From JAPOXR01 sp963662395 (GTDB taxonomy: Bacteria; Pseudomonadota; Alphaproteobacteria; Rhodobacterales; Rhodobacteraceae), in contig OY759511.1 in the NCBI GenBank assembly GCA_963662395.1, positions 2,914,001 to 2,978,000 of the forward strand: a stretch of DNA of 64,000 nucleotides. The letters are read 5' to 3'. The notes beneath the pieces were generated by a model, which was not told the origin of the DNA, did not search any database, and saw only the letters and a list, made by a program, of their open reading frames with translations. A program made the position numbers and the translations under genes. Below are positions 55,619 to 64,000 of the stretch, piece after piece (the stretch's first letter is position 1; each line of letters begins with the position of its first letter).

Positions 55619-56527
55619 TCAGGCCGATGATGATGAAGAGGCCAAGAATCCTGTCCTTCCACCTCTCGGCGCCGCGTCATGGTGGCCTCCCGCAGCTAAA
55701 GGCCCGGAATGTCGGTCATGATTGCTGGCAGATGCCCAATCGGTGTCAGGGCGTAGAGTTGCCCGGTGATCTTGCATGTGACCGCCTGCCCTTCCTCGCA
55801 TGATGCAGGACGGGCTGTCATCCCGTGGCGTCCGCCGCCGGGACCGTGCCGGCGGTTCGGGTTTGGCCGAGGGACCGGTCGGGAGCGTGAGGATCTCCCG
55901 TGCAATGGCAGGTGCCTCCTCCAGCAAGTGTTCAAGGCCGGGTCGGATGTCTTGCCGGTTCAGGACGGACGCCGACTGGCCGGGCTGGATCTGGTCGAGC
56001 CGGTCAAGCGCCTCTGCCGCCTTGTCCGGCATCGTCTCGAGGATCTCCCGTACCGCTGGCCCATGACCGGTCTCGCTCGCGGCGGCGATGTCGAAGATGT
56101 CCCGCTCCCAGAGATGGTGACCGCGATGGAAAGTCTTGCTGGCGATTATCGCCTCCACCGTGTCCAGCAACAGTGTCCGTCCCTGGATGGTCCGCTCGAG
56201 CGGGGCAATATCGGTGCCCGGCGGCGCGGCAATGAAATCGATCTGGCCACCCTCGCCGAAATCCACCTTGACGAACAGCCGGCCATCCCCGCGGTAGCTG
56301 AAGCCGGACAGTCAGGCCTCGACATCCGCGACTGCTGCAGTGACATATCCAACAAGCGGGGGGTTCGGGAGGAAGAAATCGATGTTGCGGCTGTCCCGGT
56401 GGCCGATCTGCAGCATCATCGAGGTGCCACCGCCCAGCGTCATTCCTTCCAGAACGTTGCTATCCCGGTTGACCTCATCGATGATTATGAAGGCGTTGGT
56501 CAGCATCCTCTCCCAGGAGGCGACCAT
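55619..56527 (-). pseudogene. AbiEii/AbiGii-type nucleotidyltransferase toxin, one internal stop
   Basis: Starts MVASWERMLTNAFIIIDEVNRD, followed by the nucleotidyltransferase motif LGGGTSMMLQIGHRDSRNIDFFL. The frame is then cut by a single TGA (56312-56314) and resumes without a shift: LSGFSYRGDGRLFVKVDFGEGGQIDFIAA, RTLLLDTVEAIIASKTFHRG, RDIFDIAAASETGH and PDKAAEALDRL. AbiEii toxins are tRNA/NTP nucleotidyltransferases of type IV toxin-antitoxin systems. With one nonsense codon the loss looks recent. Family similarity fades after about 55850; the true C-terminus is uncertain. Confidence 0.85.
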
Positions 56528-56894
56528 CACGTCGCCAGCAGGGGCACGTCCCTGCGGGAATACGCCGCGAAGGCCTTCGCGGTACTGAGCAGCGCCGCCT
56601 CCGGCCCCCCGAGTTCGGTGGCGAAGATCCGCTGCGCATCGAGATCCATCTCCATGAAGAACCCGCCATCCTGCGGCAATTCGACATCGCCGGTCCTGAG
56701 CGCCTCGGCCAATTCCTCGGCGCTCAGGGCCGCCGGCAGGGCGCGTTGACCTGGCCCAGGACGCAGGCGATCACCGCCTTCGGCTCGAACCAGTTGACGG
56801 GCTTGCCCTGCAGGGCCTCCGCCCGGGCCACTCTCTCCGGTGGCAGGCGTGCAAGGGCGGCCGCAAGCCTCGGCGATGTCTTCCCGTATTCCAT
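56527..56894 (-). pseudogene. Putative partner (antitoxin) gene of the AbiEii-like toxin, one frameshift
   Basis: Starts MEYGKTSPRLAAALARLPPERVARAEALQGKPVNWFEPKAVIACVLGQVNAP. A one-base loss near 56735 breaks the frame, and the other frame continues AALSAEELAEALRTGDVELPQDGGFFMEMDLDAQRIFATELGG to a stop overlapping the toxin start (TGATG). Position and coupling fit an antitoxin; no helix-turn-helix of the AbiEi type is obvious. Confidence 0.6.
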
Positions 56895-57052
56895 GGCTTG
56901 CAATATAGGCCCCGGACTGGCGAGACTCAATTCACCCTTGCAGGTTCTGGAAGCCCCCGGCAACTCCATCAACCCTGAGGCCCTGCGGGCGCGGCGCGCC
57001 GGACCGGAGAACCTCTCCCGACTGATCCGGTCCGGTTCCGGAGTGATCCGGG

Positions 57053-57298
57053 TCAGAACGGTGCTTCGTCGGAAAGGCCGGCCGGCTCGCCATCGGCATC
57101 CAGCATGATGGTGTTGATCTTTTCCTGGGCCGAGTTCAGGGTGGTCTCGCAGCGTTTCTTCAGCTTGCTGCCATATTCGAAAAGGCTGATGGAATCATCC
57201 AGCCTGGTGTCGCCGGATTCGAGCTGGTTGACGGTTTTTTCCAGCTCCGCCATCGCTTCCTCGAATGACATTGCATCAATCGCCTGCTGGTCCTGCAT
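57053..57298 (-). CDS. xseB: Exodeoxyribonuclease VII small subunit
   Basis: 81 residues: MSFEEAMAELEKTVNQLESGDTRLDDSISLFEYGSKLKKRCETTL is the full XseB signature (two-helix hairpin). Forms exonuclease VII with XseA for single-strand DNA degradation. In related bacteria xseB is usually followed by ispA and dxs; here those genes are absent and the broken toxin pair lies downstream, so a rearrangement has separated them. Confidence 0.92.
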   Translation of the reverse strand: MQDQQAIDAMSFEEAMAELEKTVNQLESGDTRLDDSISLFEYGSKLKKRCETTLNSAQEKINTIMLDADGEPAGLSDEAPF

Positions 57299-57398
57299 GG
57301 GTATGATCCTCCGGAATGCATGCCTGGCTGAGGGTCAGGCGCTGAACTGCCGGCAACATAATGGCCGATCACCGACAAGGCAAACAGGCAGCCCGGGA

Positions 57399-58607
57399 TC
57401 ATGGGGATGCGCCCGCGGGCCCGGTCGTGACCCACAGTTCCTCGAGACCGTGGAAATGGTAGCGGTCGGCATATCTTGGTGGCCGGGCAATGGCGAGTTC
57501 CGGGAAGATTTCGAACAGCGTTGACAGCCCGACTGCCAGTTCCAGCCTGGCCAGCGGGGCACCCACGCAGAAATGAATTCCGGCACCGAAAGAGGTGTGC
57601 GGCGATGCCCGCCTGCCGGCAACGAACTCCTCCGGCTTCTCGAAGACATCCGGGTCGCGGTTTGCCGCTGCCAGCAGCACCGCGACCTTGTCGCCGCGTC
57701 GGAACTCGACCCCGAACATTTCCTGGTCCTCCTTGGCGTAGCGCTCGAAGATGTGCAGTGGCGGGTCGAATCTGAGGATTTCCTCGACCGTGGCCTCGCG
57801 GTTGGCGGTCGAGAGCAGATGTTGCGGGTCCTGCCCCGACTCGAGGATGGACTTGATGCCGTTGCCGATCGAGTAGGCGGTTGCCTCGTGACCGGCATTG
57901 AGAAGCAGGATGCAGGTGGAGATCATCTCATCCGGGGTCAGCCGGCCATCCTCGTCCCTGGCGGCGATCAGGTCGCTGATCAGGTCGTTGGCCGGCGCCT
58001 TCCGTTTCTGCTCGATCTGGCTGCGCATGAACTCGGTGAACTCGGCGGCAGCGGAGGCAGCCCGCAGTTCGGCCTGGTAGTCGCAATTAGCCTGGTACAT
58101 GGCCACCATGTCATGCGACCAGCTCAGCAGCTGGCTGCACATCGACTCCTCGATGCCAAGCAGCCGGGCAATCACCATCACCGGCAGCCTCTCGGCAAAA
58201 TTCCGGTGCAGTTCGATGAACTCCCCGTCATCGGCCATTGCCAGCTGCGTCGCCAGTTCCCTGATATCCGGCTCGAGCGAATTGATCCGGCGGGAGGTGA
58301 ATGCCCGGTTCGCCAGTCCCCGCAGGCGGGTGTGGTCCGGTGGATCAAGCTCGAGCATCGAATGTTGCTCAAGGCTGGTGAAGGGCTCCAGGTGAGCCGG
58401 TGCCTCCTGGCGGAATTCCGGCGGGATTTCCCGCCCCCAGCGCCGGTCGCGCAGGAACCTGCTGACCGCCCGATGCGAGATTGCGGAGACCTGGTCATAA
58501 TCCGTCCACATGAACAGGTCACCGCCGCCTCTGGCCTGCCGGTAGAACGGGTAGGGGTTCTGAATGAAAACCTGGTCGGCTGGTGATTGGGAATAGTTCT
58601 GCAACAC
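57399..58607 (-). CDS. Cytochrome P450
   Basis: 402 residues. The GTG at 58607 is chosen because GGAGGA lies directly upstream; an ATG at 58634 is the alternative. I-helix LLNAGHEATAYSIGNG (oxygen activation), ExxR motif EEILRFDPP, and haem loop FGAGIHFCVGAPLARLE with the Cys ligand. Soluble bacterial class I monooxygenase; substrate unknown, and no ferredoxin or reductase gene is nearby. Divergent from the dehydratase gene. Confidence 0.93.
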   Translation of the reverse strand: MLQNYSQSPADQVFIQNPYPFYRQARGGGDLFMWTDYDQVSAISHRAVSRFLRDRRWGREIPPEFRQEAPAHLEPFTSLEQHSMLELDPPDHTRLRGLANRAFTSRRINSLEPDIRELATQLAMADDGEFIELHRNFAERLPVMVIARLLGIEESMCSQLLSWSHDMVAMYQANCDYQAELRAASAAAEFTEFMRSQIEQKRKAPANDLISDLIAARDEDGRLTPDEMISTCILLLNAGHEATAYSIGNGIKSILESGQDPQHLLSTANREATVEEILRFDPPLHIFERYAKEDQEMFGVEFRRGDKVAVLLAAANRDPDVFEKPEEFVAGRRASPHTSFGAGIHFCVGAPLARLELAVGLSTLFEIFPELAIARPPRYADRYHFHGLEELWVTTGPAGASP

Positions 58608-58732
58608 TGAATCCTCCGGCAATCGGCCGGTCATTGTCGCCCAATTTGCCCGGGCGAGCAAAACCATTGCGATTCACCGGCACTGATGGCATCCGGGGCA
58701 CTGCCGTACGGGCAGAGCATGGAGAAGACGGG

Positions 58733-59698
58733 ATGCTGAACAGGACGGAACTCGAACAGGCCGCCTCGGTTGTCGGGCGGCAGATGCAGCCGACCCCGCA
58801 AATCCGGTGGCCGCAGCTGGAGACCGGGATCGGGGCAGAGATCTGGGTCAAGCACGAAAACCACACGCCAATCGGCGCCTTCAAGATCCGCGGCGGCATC
58901 GTGCTCGTCGACTGGCTGAGGAAAAACCATCCGCAAACCAGGGGCATGGTCACGGCGACAAGGGGCAATCATGGCCAGAGCGTGGCCAGGGCCGCAACCG
59001 CGGCCGGGCTGACATCCAGAGTCGTGGTTCCACATGGAAATTCGGTCGAGAAGAACCGGGCAATGGCGGCCTTCGGAGCCGAGGTGATCGTGTTCGGCAA
59101 GGATTTCGACGAAGCCCGGCTTGAAGCGCACAGGATGGCTGCTGACGAGAACCTGTTCTTCGTGCCGCCCTTTCACCCGGAGTTGGTCCGTGGTGTTGCC
59201 ACCTACGCATTCGAACTGTTCAGCGCCCAGCCGGATCTTGACGCCGTCTATGTCCCGATCGGCTGCGGTTCGGGGATCTGCGGCCTGATCCACACCCGCG
59301 ACGCCTTCGGATTGCAGACACGCATCATCGGTGTGGTAGCGGAAAACGCCAATGCCGCCCGACTGTCCTTCGAGGCCGGCAAGCCGGTGCCTACCAATTC
59401 GGCGGCAACCTTCGCCGATGGCATTGCGGTCAGGGATCCGGTTCCCGAGGCACTGGAAATCTATGGGCGCGGCGCCGAGCGCGTGGTCGAGGTCGGCGAG
59501 TCGGAAATCGTCGAGGCAATCGGGCTCTACTTCAGCGCGACCCACAATGTTGCCGAAGGCGCGGGCGCCGCACCGCTGGCGGCATTGATGAAGGAGGCGG
59601 ACCGCATGGCGGGTCGGAAGGTCGCGCTGATCCTGTCAGGCGGAAACATCGACACGCAATGGTTCACCGAGGTCCTGGCCGGCCGCATTCCGGGCTGA
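58733..59698 (+). CDS. PLP-dependent threonine/serine dehydratase family protein
   Basis: 321 residues; ATG 58733 with GGAGA upstream. Fold II PLP enzyme: the lysine that binds PLP is in IGAFKIRGG, followed by ATRGNHGQSVARAA (phosphate/substrate loop), PIGCGSGICG and LILSGGNID near the end. No C-terminal ACT domain, so the catabolic type. The family also includes serine racemases and hydroxyaspartate dehydratases, so the substrate is not certain. Convergent with ilvE. Confidence 0.85.
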   Translation: MLNRTELEQAASVVGRQMQPTPQIRWPQLETGIGAEIWVKHENHTPIGAFKIRGGIVLVDWLRKNHPQTRGMVTATRGNHGQSVARAATAAGLTSRVVVPHGNSVEKNRAMAAFGAEVIVFGKDFDEARLEAHRMAADENLFFVPPFHPELVRGVATYAFELFSAQPDLDAVYVPIGCGSGICGLIHTRDAFGLQTRIIGVVAENANAARLSFEAGKPVPTNSAATFADGIAVRDPVPEALEIYGRGAERVVEVGESEIVEAIGLYFSATHNVAEGAGAAPLAALMKEADRMAGRKVALILSGGNIDTQWFTEVLAGRIPG

Positions 59699-59722
59699 TT
59701 TCCGAAGCGGCCTGCGCAGCTG

Positions 59723-60595
59723 TCAGGCACGCACCAGCGCTTCGTAATCACCGGCAATGGTTCGGGTGAGCTCGCCAACCTCGAAATTGAAGCAGTCGAT
59801 CTGACCGACCGGCGTGACCTCGGCGGCGGTGCCGGTCAGCCAGCACTGTTCGAAATCCTCGAGTTCCGATGGAAGGATATGTCGCTCGTGGACCTTGATC
59901 TGCCGGTCCTGCAGCAGCTTCATGACCGATTGCCTCGTGATGCCGTTCAGGAAGCAGTCGGGCAGCGGCGTGTGAACCTCGCCATCCTTGACAAAGAAGA
60001 CATTGGCGCCGGTGGCCTCCGCCACGTAGCCGCGATAGTCCATCATCATCGAATCCGAGCAACCCCTGGCTTCCGCCTCATGCTTGGAAATCGTGCAGAT
60101 CATGTAGAGGCCGGACGCCTTGGCATGACTCGGAATCGTCTCCGGGCTTGGACGCTTCCAGCGCGAGATGTCCAGCCGCGCGCCCCGGAACTTGGCATCA
60201 TCGCCATAATATGCCCCCCATTTCCAGGTGGCGATGGCTAGGCGGCCCGGGTTGCGCCGGGCGGCCACCCCCATATCCTCGCCGGATGATCGCCAGATGA
60301 CCGGTCGGATATAGGCATCGACAAGATTGTTTGCCGCCATGGTTTCGACCTTGGCCCGTTCGATTTCATCTGCCGAAAACTCGACGGGGATCTGAAGCAG
60401 CCGAGCTGATTCCAGCAATCGCTCGGTATGCTTCATGCTTTCGAAGATCTTGCCGCCATAGGCCCGTTCGCCCTCGAATACCGAGGATCCGTAATGCATT
60501 GCGTGGGTCAGGATGTGGACATTGGCCGATCGCCAGTCAACAAATTTTCCGTCCAGCCAGATAACACCGTCAAGATCATCGTAAGAGGTAGCCAT
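59723..60595 (-). CDS. ilvE: Branched-chain amino acid aminotransferase
   Basis: 290 residues, class IV aminotransferase. HAMHYGSSVFEGERAYGG, YIRPVIWRSSGEDMGV, ASGLYMICTISKHEAEARGCSDSMMMDYRGYVAEATGANVFFVKDG (PLP region) and FLNGITRQSV are all typical of IlvE. Last step of Leu, Ile and Val synthesis. Divergent from petP with a palindrome between them, so it may be controlled by that MarR protein. Confidence 0.93.
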   Translation of the reverse strand: MATSYDDLDGVIWLDGKFVDWRSANVHILTHAMHYGSSVFEGERAYGGKIFESMKHTERLLESARLLQIPVEFSADEIERAKVETMAANNLVDAYIRPVIWRSSGEDMGVAARRNPGRLAIATWKWGAYYGDDAKFRGARLDISRWKRPSPETIPSHAKASGLYMICTISKHEAEARGCSDSMMMDYRGYVAEATGANVFFVKDGEVHTPLPDCFLNGITRQSVMKLLQDRQIKVHERHILPSELEDFEQCWLTGTAAEVTPVGQIDCFNFEVGELTRTIAGDYEALVRA

Positions 60596-60699
60596 GCTTG
60601 TCTACTCCCATGCAGCAGCATCGTGGCCCCGGCATCGGTCGGAGCGACCAAGACCTGCATCGGAGCACAGGATGGTGCTGTTAGCGGTGCCGGAATATA

Positions 60700-60718
60700 A
60701 TGTCAACAAGGTTGACAT
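60700..60718. promoter_or_regulatory. MarR-type operator between ilvE and petP
   Basis: ATGTCAACAAGGTTGACAT: 8-bp arms with a 3-bp spacer, about 105 bp upstream of ilvE and 45 bp upstream of petP. TTGAC/GTCAA-containing dyads are usual for MarR proteins, so it is a likely autoregulatory site controlling both genes. Confidence 0.65.
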
Positions 60719-60762
60719 AAATTGGCGAGTCAGCTACGCCATCGCGGTCAGGAGGATGTATC

Positions 60763-61269
60763 ATGCAGGATACGGGAAAATCCGCCCGGTCGCCGGGAGA
60801 AGCGCTGCTGTTTCTCACCGATGACCAGCTGCGCAACGGAATCGAGGCGATGTTCTTTGCCTATCGGGGATTTACCTCCGATCCGGACCGCATTCTCGAA
60901 GAACAGGATTACGGGCGTGCGCATCACCGGGTCATTCATTTCATCAACCGCAGCCCGGGAATGATCGTCAGTGACCTGATCGCCATCCTCGGAGTTTCGA
61001 AACAGTCTCTCAACCGGGTTCTGCGCCGGTTGATCAATGACGGGCTGGTGAAATCCTGTCCCGGAACCGACGATCGGCGAACCCGGAGGCTCTACCTGAC
61101 CGAACAGGGAACGGCGCTGGAGAGACGATTGTCGGAAGCGCAGCGTGGCCGGATGCGCAATGCCTACCGGGCCGCCGGGGCGGAAGCGGTCAACGGATTT
61201 TGCACCGTGCTGGAAGAGCTGATGGATCCGCATTTCCGGCTGGGAAGCCGTTTCAGAAACCCGAAATGA
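60763..61269 (+). CDS. petP: MarR-family regulator, PetP-like
   Basis: 168 residues; GGAGGA just upstream of ATG 60763. The winged helix MIVSDLIAILGVSKQSLNRVLRRLINDGLV and the wing TDDRRTRRLYLTEQG are clear MarR features. Coupled by ATGA to an OmpR-type regulator, the arrangement of petP-petR in Rhodobacter. In that system PetR is needed for cytochrome bc1 gene expression; the role here is inferred from synteny. Confidence 0.83.
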   Translation: MQDTGKSARSPGEALLFLTDDQLRNGIEAMFFAYRGFTSDPDRILEEQDYGRAHHRVIHFINRSPGMIVSDLIAILGVSKQSLNRVLRRLINDGLVKSCPGTDDRRTRRLYLTEQGTALERRLSEAQRGRMRNAYRAAGAEAVNGFCTVLEELMDPHFRLGSRFRNPK

Positions 61270-61973
61270 GCAGCCCCGACCCGTCTGCTGCCCACCTGCT
61301 GATCGTGGAGGACGACCAGGGCATTCGGGAACAGTTGCGGAGCTACCTGACCAGAAAGGGTTACCGGTGCAGTGCCGCCCCGGACGGCGAAAGCGCCATC
61401 CGCCTGATGCAGGCTCTCAAATTCGACCTGCTGATCATCGACGTGCTGATGCCGGGGATGGATGGAAGGCAGCTTGCCCGCCAGATCCGGCAGGGCAATA
61501 CCGGTCCGATCATCATGCTGACCGCCCTTGATGATCTCGACAACATACTGGCCGGGTTCGATGCCGGGGCTGACGACTATCTCACCAAACCGTTTGAACC
61601 CAAGGAGCTGGTCGCACGCATCGAGGCCTTGCTGCGCCGGGCACCTGCTAGCGATGGCAGGAAAGAGCCGGACAGCGTGGCGTTCGGCAGCTTCCGTTTC
61701 GATATCCGGCGGGAGGAGCTGTGGCAGGGGGACAGCCGGGTCCAGCTCACGGAAAAGGAAATCAGCATTCTGAAACATCTGGCGCGGACACCCAACCGGC
61801 CGGTCGATCGCCTGGACCTCATGGATTCCGGCGATGACAACACGGTTCTTGACCACAACCGGGCTGTGGATGTACGGATTTCGCGCCTTCGCCAGAAAAT
61901 CGAGGATGATCCTCGGCGACCGCGTCACCTGGTTACGGTCAGGGGAAGGGGATACAGGCTGATAACGGGATGA
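61266..61973 (+). CDS. petR: OmpR-family response regulator, PetR-like
   Basis: 235 residues. The receiver domain has the acidic pair near residues 16-17, phospho-acceptor Asp59 (LLIIDVLMPGMDG), Thr86 and Lys108 (YLTKPFEP). The C-terminal winged helix ends RAVDVRISRLRQKIEDDPRRPRHLVTVRGRGYRL. No histidine kinase gene is adjacent, as in Rhodobacter petR. Confidence 0.85.
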   Translation: MSSPDPSAAHLLIVEDDQGIREQLRSYLTRKGYRCSAAPDGESAIRLMQALKFDLLIIDVLMPGMDGRQLARQIRQGNTGPIIMLTALDDLDNILAGFDAGADDYLTKPFEPKELVARIEALLRRAPASDGRKEPDSVAFGSFRFDIRREELWQGDSRVQLTEKEISILKHLARTPNRPVDRLDLMDSGDDNTVLDHNRAVDVRISRLRQKIEDDPRRPRHLVTVRGRGYRLITG

Positions 61974-61988
61974 CCGCCTGAATTGCAA

Positions 61989-62010
61989 TTGCCTGCCGAC
62001 AGCCAGGCAA
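61989..62010 (+). terminator. Hairpin between petR and the HDAC-like gene
   Basis: TTGCCTG / CAGGCAA stem, 8-nt loop, 16 bp after the petR stop; weak terminator or processing hairpin. Confidence 0.45.
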
Positions 62011-62029
62011 CCCGGCCGGAGATTGTCTG

Positions 62030-62962
62030 ATGACCACTGCACTGGTAACCCACCCCGACTGCCTGAAGCATGTCACCCCCTCCGGACACCCGGAACGGGC
62101 GGCCCGGCTCGATGCGATCATGGCCCGGCTCGATGCGCCGGAATTTCGGACGCTCACCAGGGTCGAGGCACCGCTCTGCCGGCAGGAACACCTCCTGAGA
62201 GTGCATCCGCAACGCTACATCTCGCTCATGGTCGAGCGGACGCCACCCTCCGGTCATGCAAGCCTGGATCCTGACACCCATCTTTCTCCCGGCTCGTACG
62301 AGGCGGCGCTGCGGGCGGCCGGTGCCAATGTCAGGGCAGTCGAATTGGTCGTCGCCGGTGAAGTCCGCAACGCGTTCTGTGCGACACGTCCGCCGGGACA
62401 CCATGCCGAAACCGCGCGGGCCATGGGATTCTGCCTGTTTGGCAACGTTGCCGTCGGCGCCATGCATGCGCTGGAGGAATGCGGATTGCCGCGGGTCGCC
62501 ATCATCGACTTTGATGTACATCACGGGAACGGCACCAGCGAAATCCTGTGGAACGAGCCGCGTGCGCTGTTTGCCTCGACCCACCAGATGCCACTCTACC
62601 CCGGAACGGGGCAGGCCAGCGAGACCGGCAGTCATGACCAGATCGTCAATGTGCCACTCGGCCCGGGTGATGGTGGTGCCGAGTTTCGGCGGGCCATGAC
62701 CGAAACCATCCTGCCCCGTGTCGAGCAGCATCGTCCGGACTGCATCTTCATTTCGGCCGGTTTTGATGCCCACAGGCGCGACCCGCTTGCCAACCTCGTG
62801 CTGGAGACGGAAGACTTCGCCTGGGCCACGGAAGTCATTTGCGACCTGGCCGACACCGTTTGTGGTGGACGGGTGGTGTCGACCCTTGAAGGCGGCTACG
62901 ACCTCGACGGCCTTGCCGATTCCGTCTGTGCCCATCTGCGCGAATTGATGCGGCGGAGCTGA
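62030..62962 (+). CDS. Histone deacetylase-family hydrolase (class II-like)
   Basis: 310 residues. The zinc-amidohydrolase motifs are intact: RPPGHHAE (charge-relay His pair), IIDFDVHHGNGTSEIL (Asp/His zinc ligands), SAGFDAHRRDPLA (second Asp) and LEGGYDLDGLA (active-site Tyr). Bacterial members act on acetylpolyamines or acetyl-lysine. In related genomes it neighbours xseB; here the two are about 5 kb apart. Confidence 0.9.
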   Translation: MTTALVTHPDCLKHVTPSGHPERAARLDAIMARLDAPEFRTLTRVEAPLCRQEHLLRVHPQRYISLMVERTPPSGHASLDPDTHLSPGSYEAALRAAGANVRAVELVVAGEVRNAFCATRPPGHHAETARAMGFCLFGNVAVGAMHALEECGLPRVAIIDFDVHHGNGTSEILWNEPRALFASTHQMPLYPGTGQASETGSHDQIVNVPLGPGDGGAEFRRAMTETILPRVEQHRPDCIFISAGFDAHRRDPLANLVLETEDFAWATEVICDLADTVCGGRVVSTLEGGYDLDGLADSVCAHLRELMRRS

Positions 62963-62982
62963 CCGGGCATGACGGTGCCCGG
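62963..62982 (+). terminator. Hairpin directly after the HDAC-like gene
   Basis: CCGGGCA / TGCCCGG, 7-bp stem starting one base after the stop codon; no T-run. Confidence 0.5.
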
Positions 62983-63059
62983 AACAAGGTCGGAGTAATT
63001 TGGCTGAAAACGTAATAGGGGAAACTTGCCGGGAGTTGCGTTTCGTATGAGAGCAGGCG

Positions 63060-63600
63060 TCAGGTTGTGGCGCGGCGGGTGATGATCTCGGCAAGCCTTG
63101 GCACTTCGACGGCACCGGCAACTCCAGGGCGGTTGCACAGATAGTCCCGGAACGGCACGCCGAGCTTGTTGCAGGTCTTCAATGCCCCGAGACAGGCATC
63201 CCGGGCCGCACGCCCGCTCTCGCTCCGGGATCCGAACGAGATCTTCCGCCGGGTAACATGAGCCCGGATGTCATTTTCGGCCAGATTCGAATTCAGCGGC
63301 GTGGCCGGATACTCGAGCACCCGCAAGAACTCATCCCTGTTCGCCCTCAGCCACAGCAGCAGCTTGTCGAGGCTGGCATGGCCGGTCCGCCGTCCGAAGA
63401 TCTCGTCGAAACGCAACGACAGTGCCTCGACCCGTGTACTGCAGGGGGTCTTCCTGCAGGCAGACAGTTCCCGGCAATGGCCCCGGACATCATCCGGCAC
63501 CGCATCCACACGCATGCGCCGGAATTCGGAACTGCCCCCTTGCTTGCGAACCGGTCGCTCGGCGTGAACCCGGCAGAGACGGCGCGCGTCCCGGAGAACG
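63060..63600 (-). pseudogene. IS66-like transposase, C-terminal fragment
   Basis: The minus strand reads RVHAERPVRK, then RFDEIFGRRTGHASLDKLLLWLRANRDEFLRVLEYPATPLNSNLAENDIRAHVTRRKISFGSRSESGRAARDACLGALKTCNKLGVPFRDYL. This is the C-terminal half of an IS66-like DDE transposase, including the catalytic Glu in NLAENDIR. Not the same subgroup as the intact IS66 element at 10-13 kb. Upstream sequence is scrambled. Confidence 0.8.
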
Positions 63601-63816
63601 CCCGGGACAAGGCGGCAAGCAAGCGCACCGCCGACGAGCCGACCACCAATGATCAATGCCAGCTGATAGATAGAGAGCGGATCTTCGAGGACCGGGCCTC
63701 GGGCGCACGGGCAAGACCAGCCCGGTTTTGCAGAGGCGCTTGACAGGATGCGGAAGGGCGACACGCTGTCGTCTGGAAGATGGGCCGGCGAAAGAATGGG
63801 TTTCCGGGGGGGGGAT

Positions 63817-64000
63817 CTATTCCCTAACCAGCTTTTTCTTCATTTTGTGCGCTGTCTTCTGAAGAAACTGAATGAGATCCTGAAGTTTCAATTGAGCCAG
63901 TCTCCACAGGTTCCCGTTTTCGGGGTCATTGGTAATCTCTAAAGTCAATTTGCCAAGCTGGTCCGCAGACCCTACAATCTTGTGTTGCAGGCCCTCACCG
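63817..64000 (-). CDS. Unidentified protein, C-terminal end only
   Basis: An open minus-strand frame enters from beyond the window and ends at TAG 63817-63819. The 61 visible residues, GSADQLGKLTLEITNDPENGNLW through LQKTAHKMKKKLVRE, form an amphipathic helix with a very basic tail. AT-rich relative to the transposase fragment next to it. Family not recognised; the rest of the gene is outside the window. Confidence 0.6.
   Translation of the reverse strand, partial: GEGLQHKIVGSADQLGKLTLEITNDPENGNLWRLAQLKLQDLIQFLQKTAHKMKKKLVRE

Noticed and set aside
1..64000. CRISPR arrays, tRNA and rRNA genes
   Set aside because: No regularly spaced short repeats, cloverleaf-like tRNA sequence or rRNA signature was noticed by eye in either strand.

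Overview
The window is high-GC bacterial chromosome, most likely from an alphaproteobacterium close to Rhodobacterales. The basis is gene content and order: an OmpR-type regulator next to a MarR regulator and divergent ilvE (the petP-petR arrangement known from Rhodobacter), a class II histone-deacetylase-like hydrolase, xseB, and an hslO-CoA pyrophosphatase-CCA transferase operon. This is inferred from gene context; no rRNA or tRNA gene was seen.

Layout. 1-5.0 kb: a lower-GC accessory block with a translationally coupled DUF262 / ATPase / unknown operon, a gene resembling a phage tail protein, and an AT-rich small ORF. 5.1-20.7 kb: an insertion-sequence graveyard. It holds two decayed IS21-type elements, one complete IS66-family element (3191 bp, perfect inverted ends, 8-bp target duplication) that carries a DNA adenine methylase, a hybrid joint between an integrase tail and a sugar-permease tail, two IS5/IS427-type copies, two IS110-type copies, IS630 remnants and an ISNCY-like fragment. 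20.9-26.9 kb: mepA, a UMF1-type transporter, an orphan DNA methyltransferase and katG. 27.4-28.2 kb: a dead AAA ATPase of the abortive-infection type. 28.8-33.1 kb: a sugar ABC importer operon without its ATPase gene, ending in a two-domain SnoaL-like protein. 34.0-36.4 kb: yggT, msrA and argG. 36.5-41.1 kb: a 3.3-kb island (IS remnants plus a MazF-like / NYN-cold-shock ribonuclease pair) enclosed by two direct copies of a 644-bp sequence, between argG and rsmB. 41.1-50.5 kb: housekeeping genes (rsmB, nitrilase-type amidohydrolase, two Nudix enzymes, hslO, cca), a large methyltransferase-HNH fusion, and an ABC exporter. 50.7-51.3 kb: an NnrS fragment joined to a MobF-relaxase fragment. 51.9-55.2 kb: the thiBPQ thiamine importer under a TPP riboswitch. 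55.6-56.9 kb: an AbiEii-type toxin pair with one lesion in each gene. 57.0-63.0 kb: xseB, a cytochrome P450, a serine/threonine dehydratase, ilvE, petP, petR and the HDAC-like gene. 63.0-64.0 kb: an IS66-like transposase fragment and the end of another gene.

How it works together: the core genes form ordinary metabolic and stress operons (thiamine uptake under riboswitch control, oxidative-stress enzymes KatG, MsrA and Hsp33, branched-chain amino acid metabolism). The spaces between them have repeatedly collected mobile elements and candidate defence or toxin modules, several of which are visibly inactivated.
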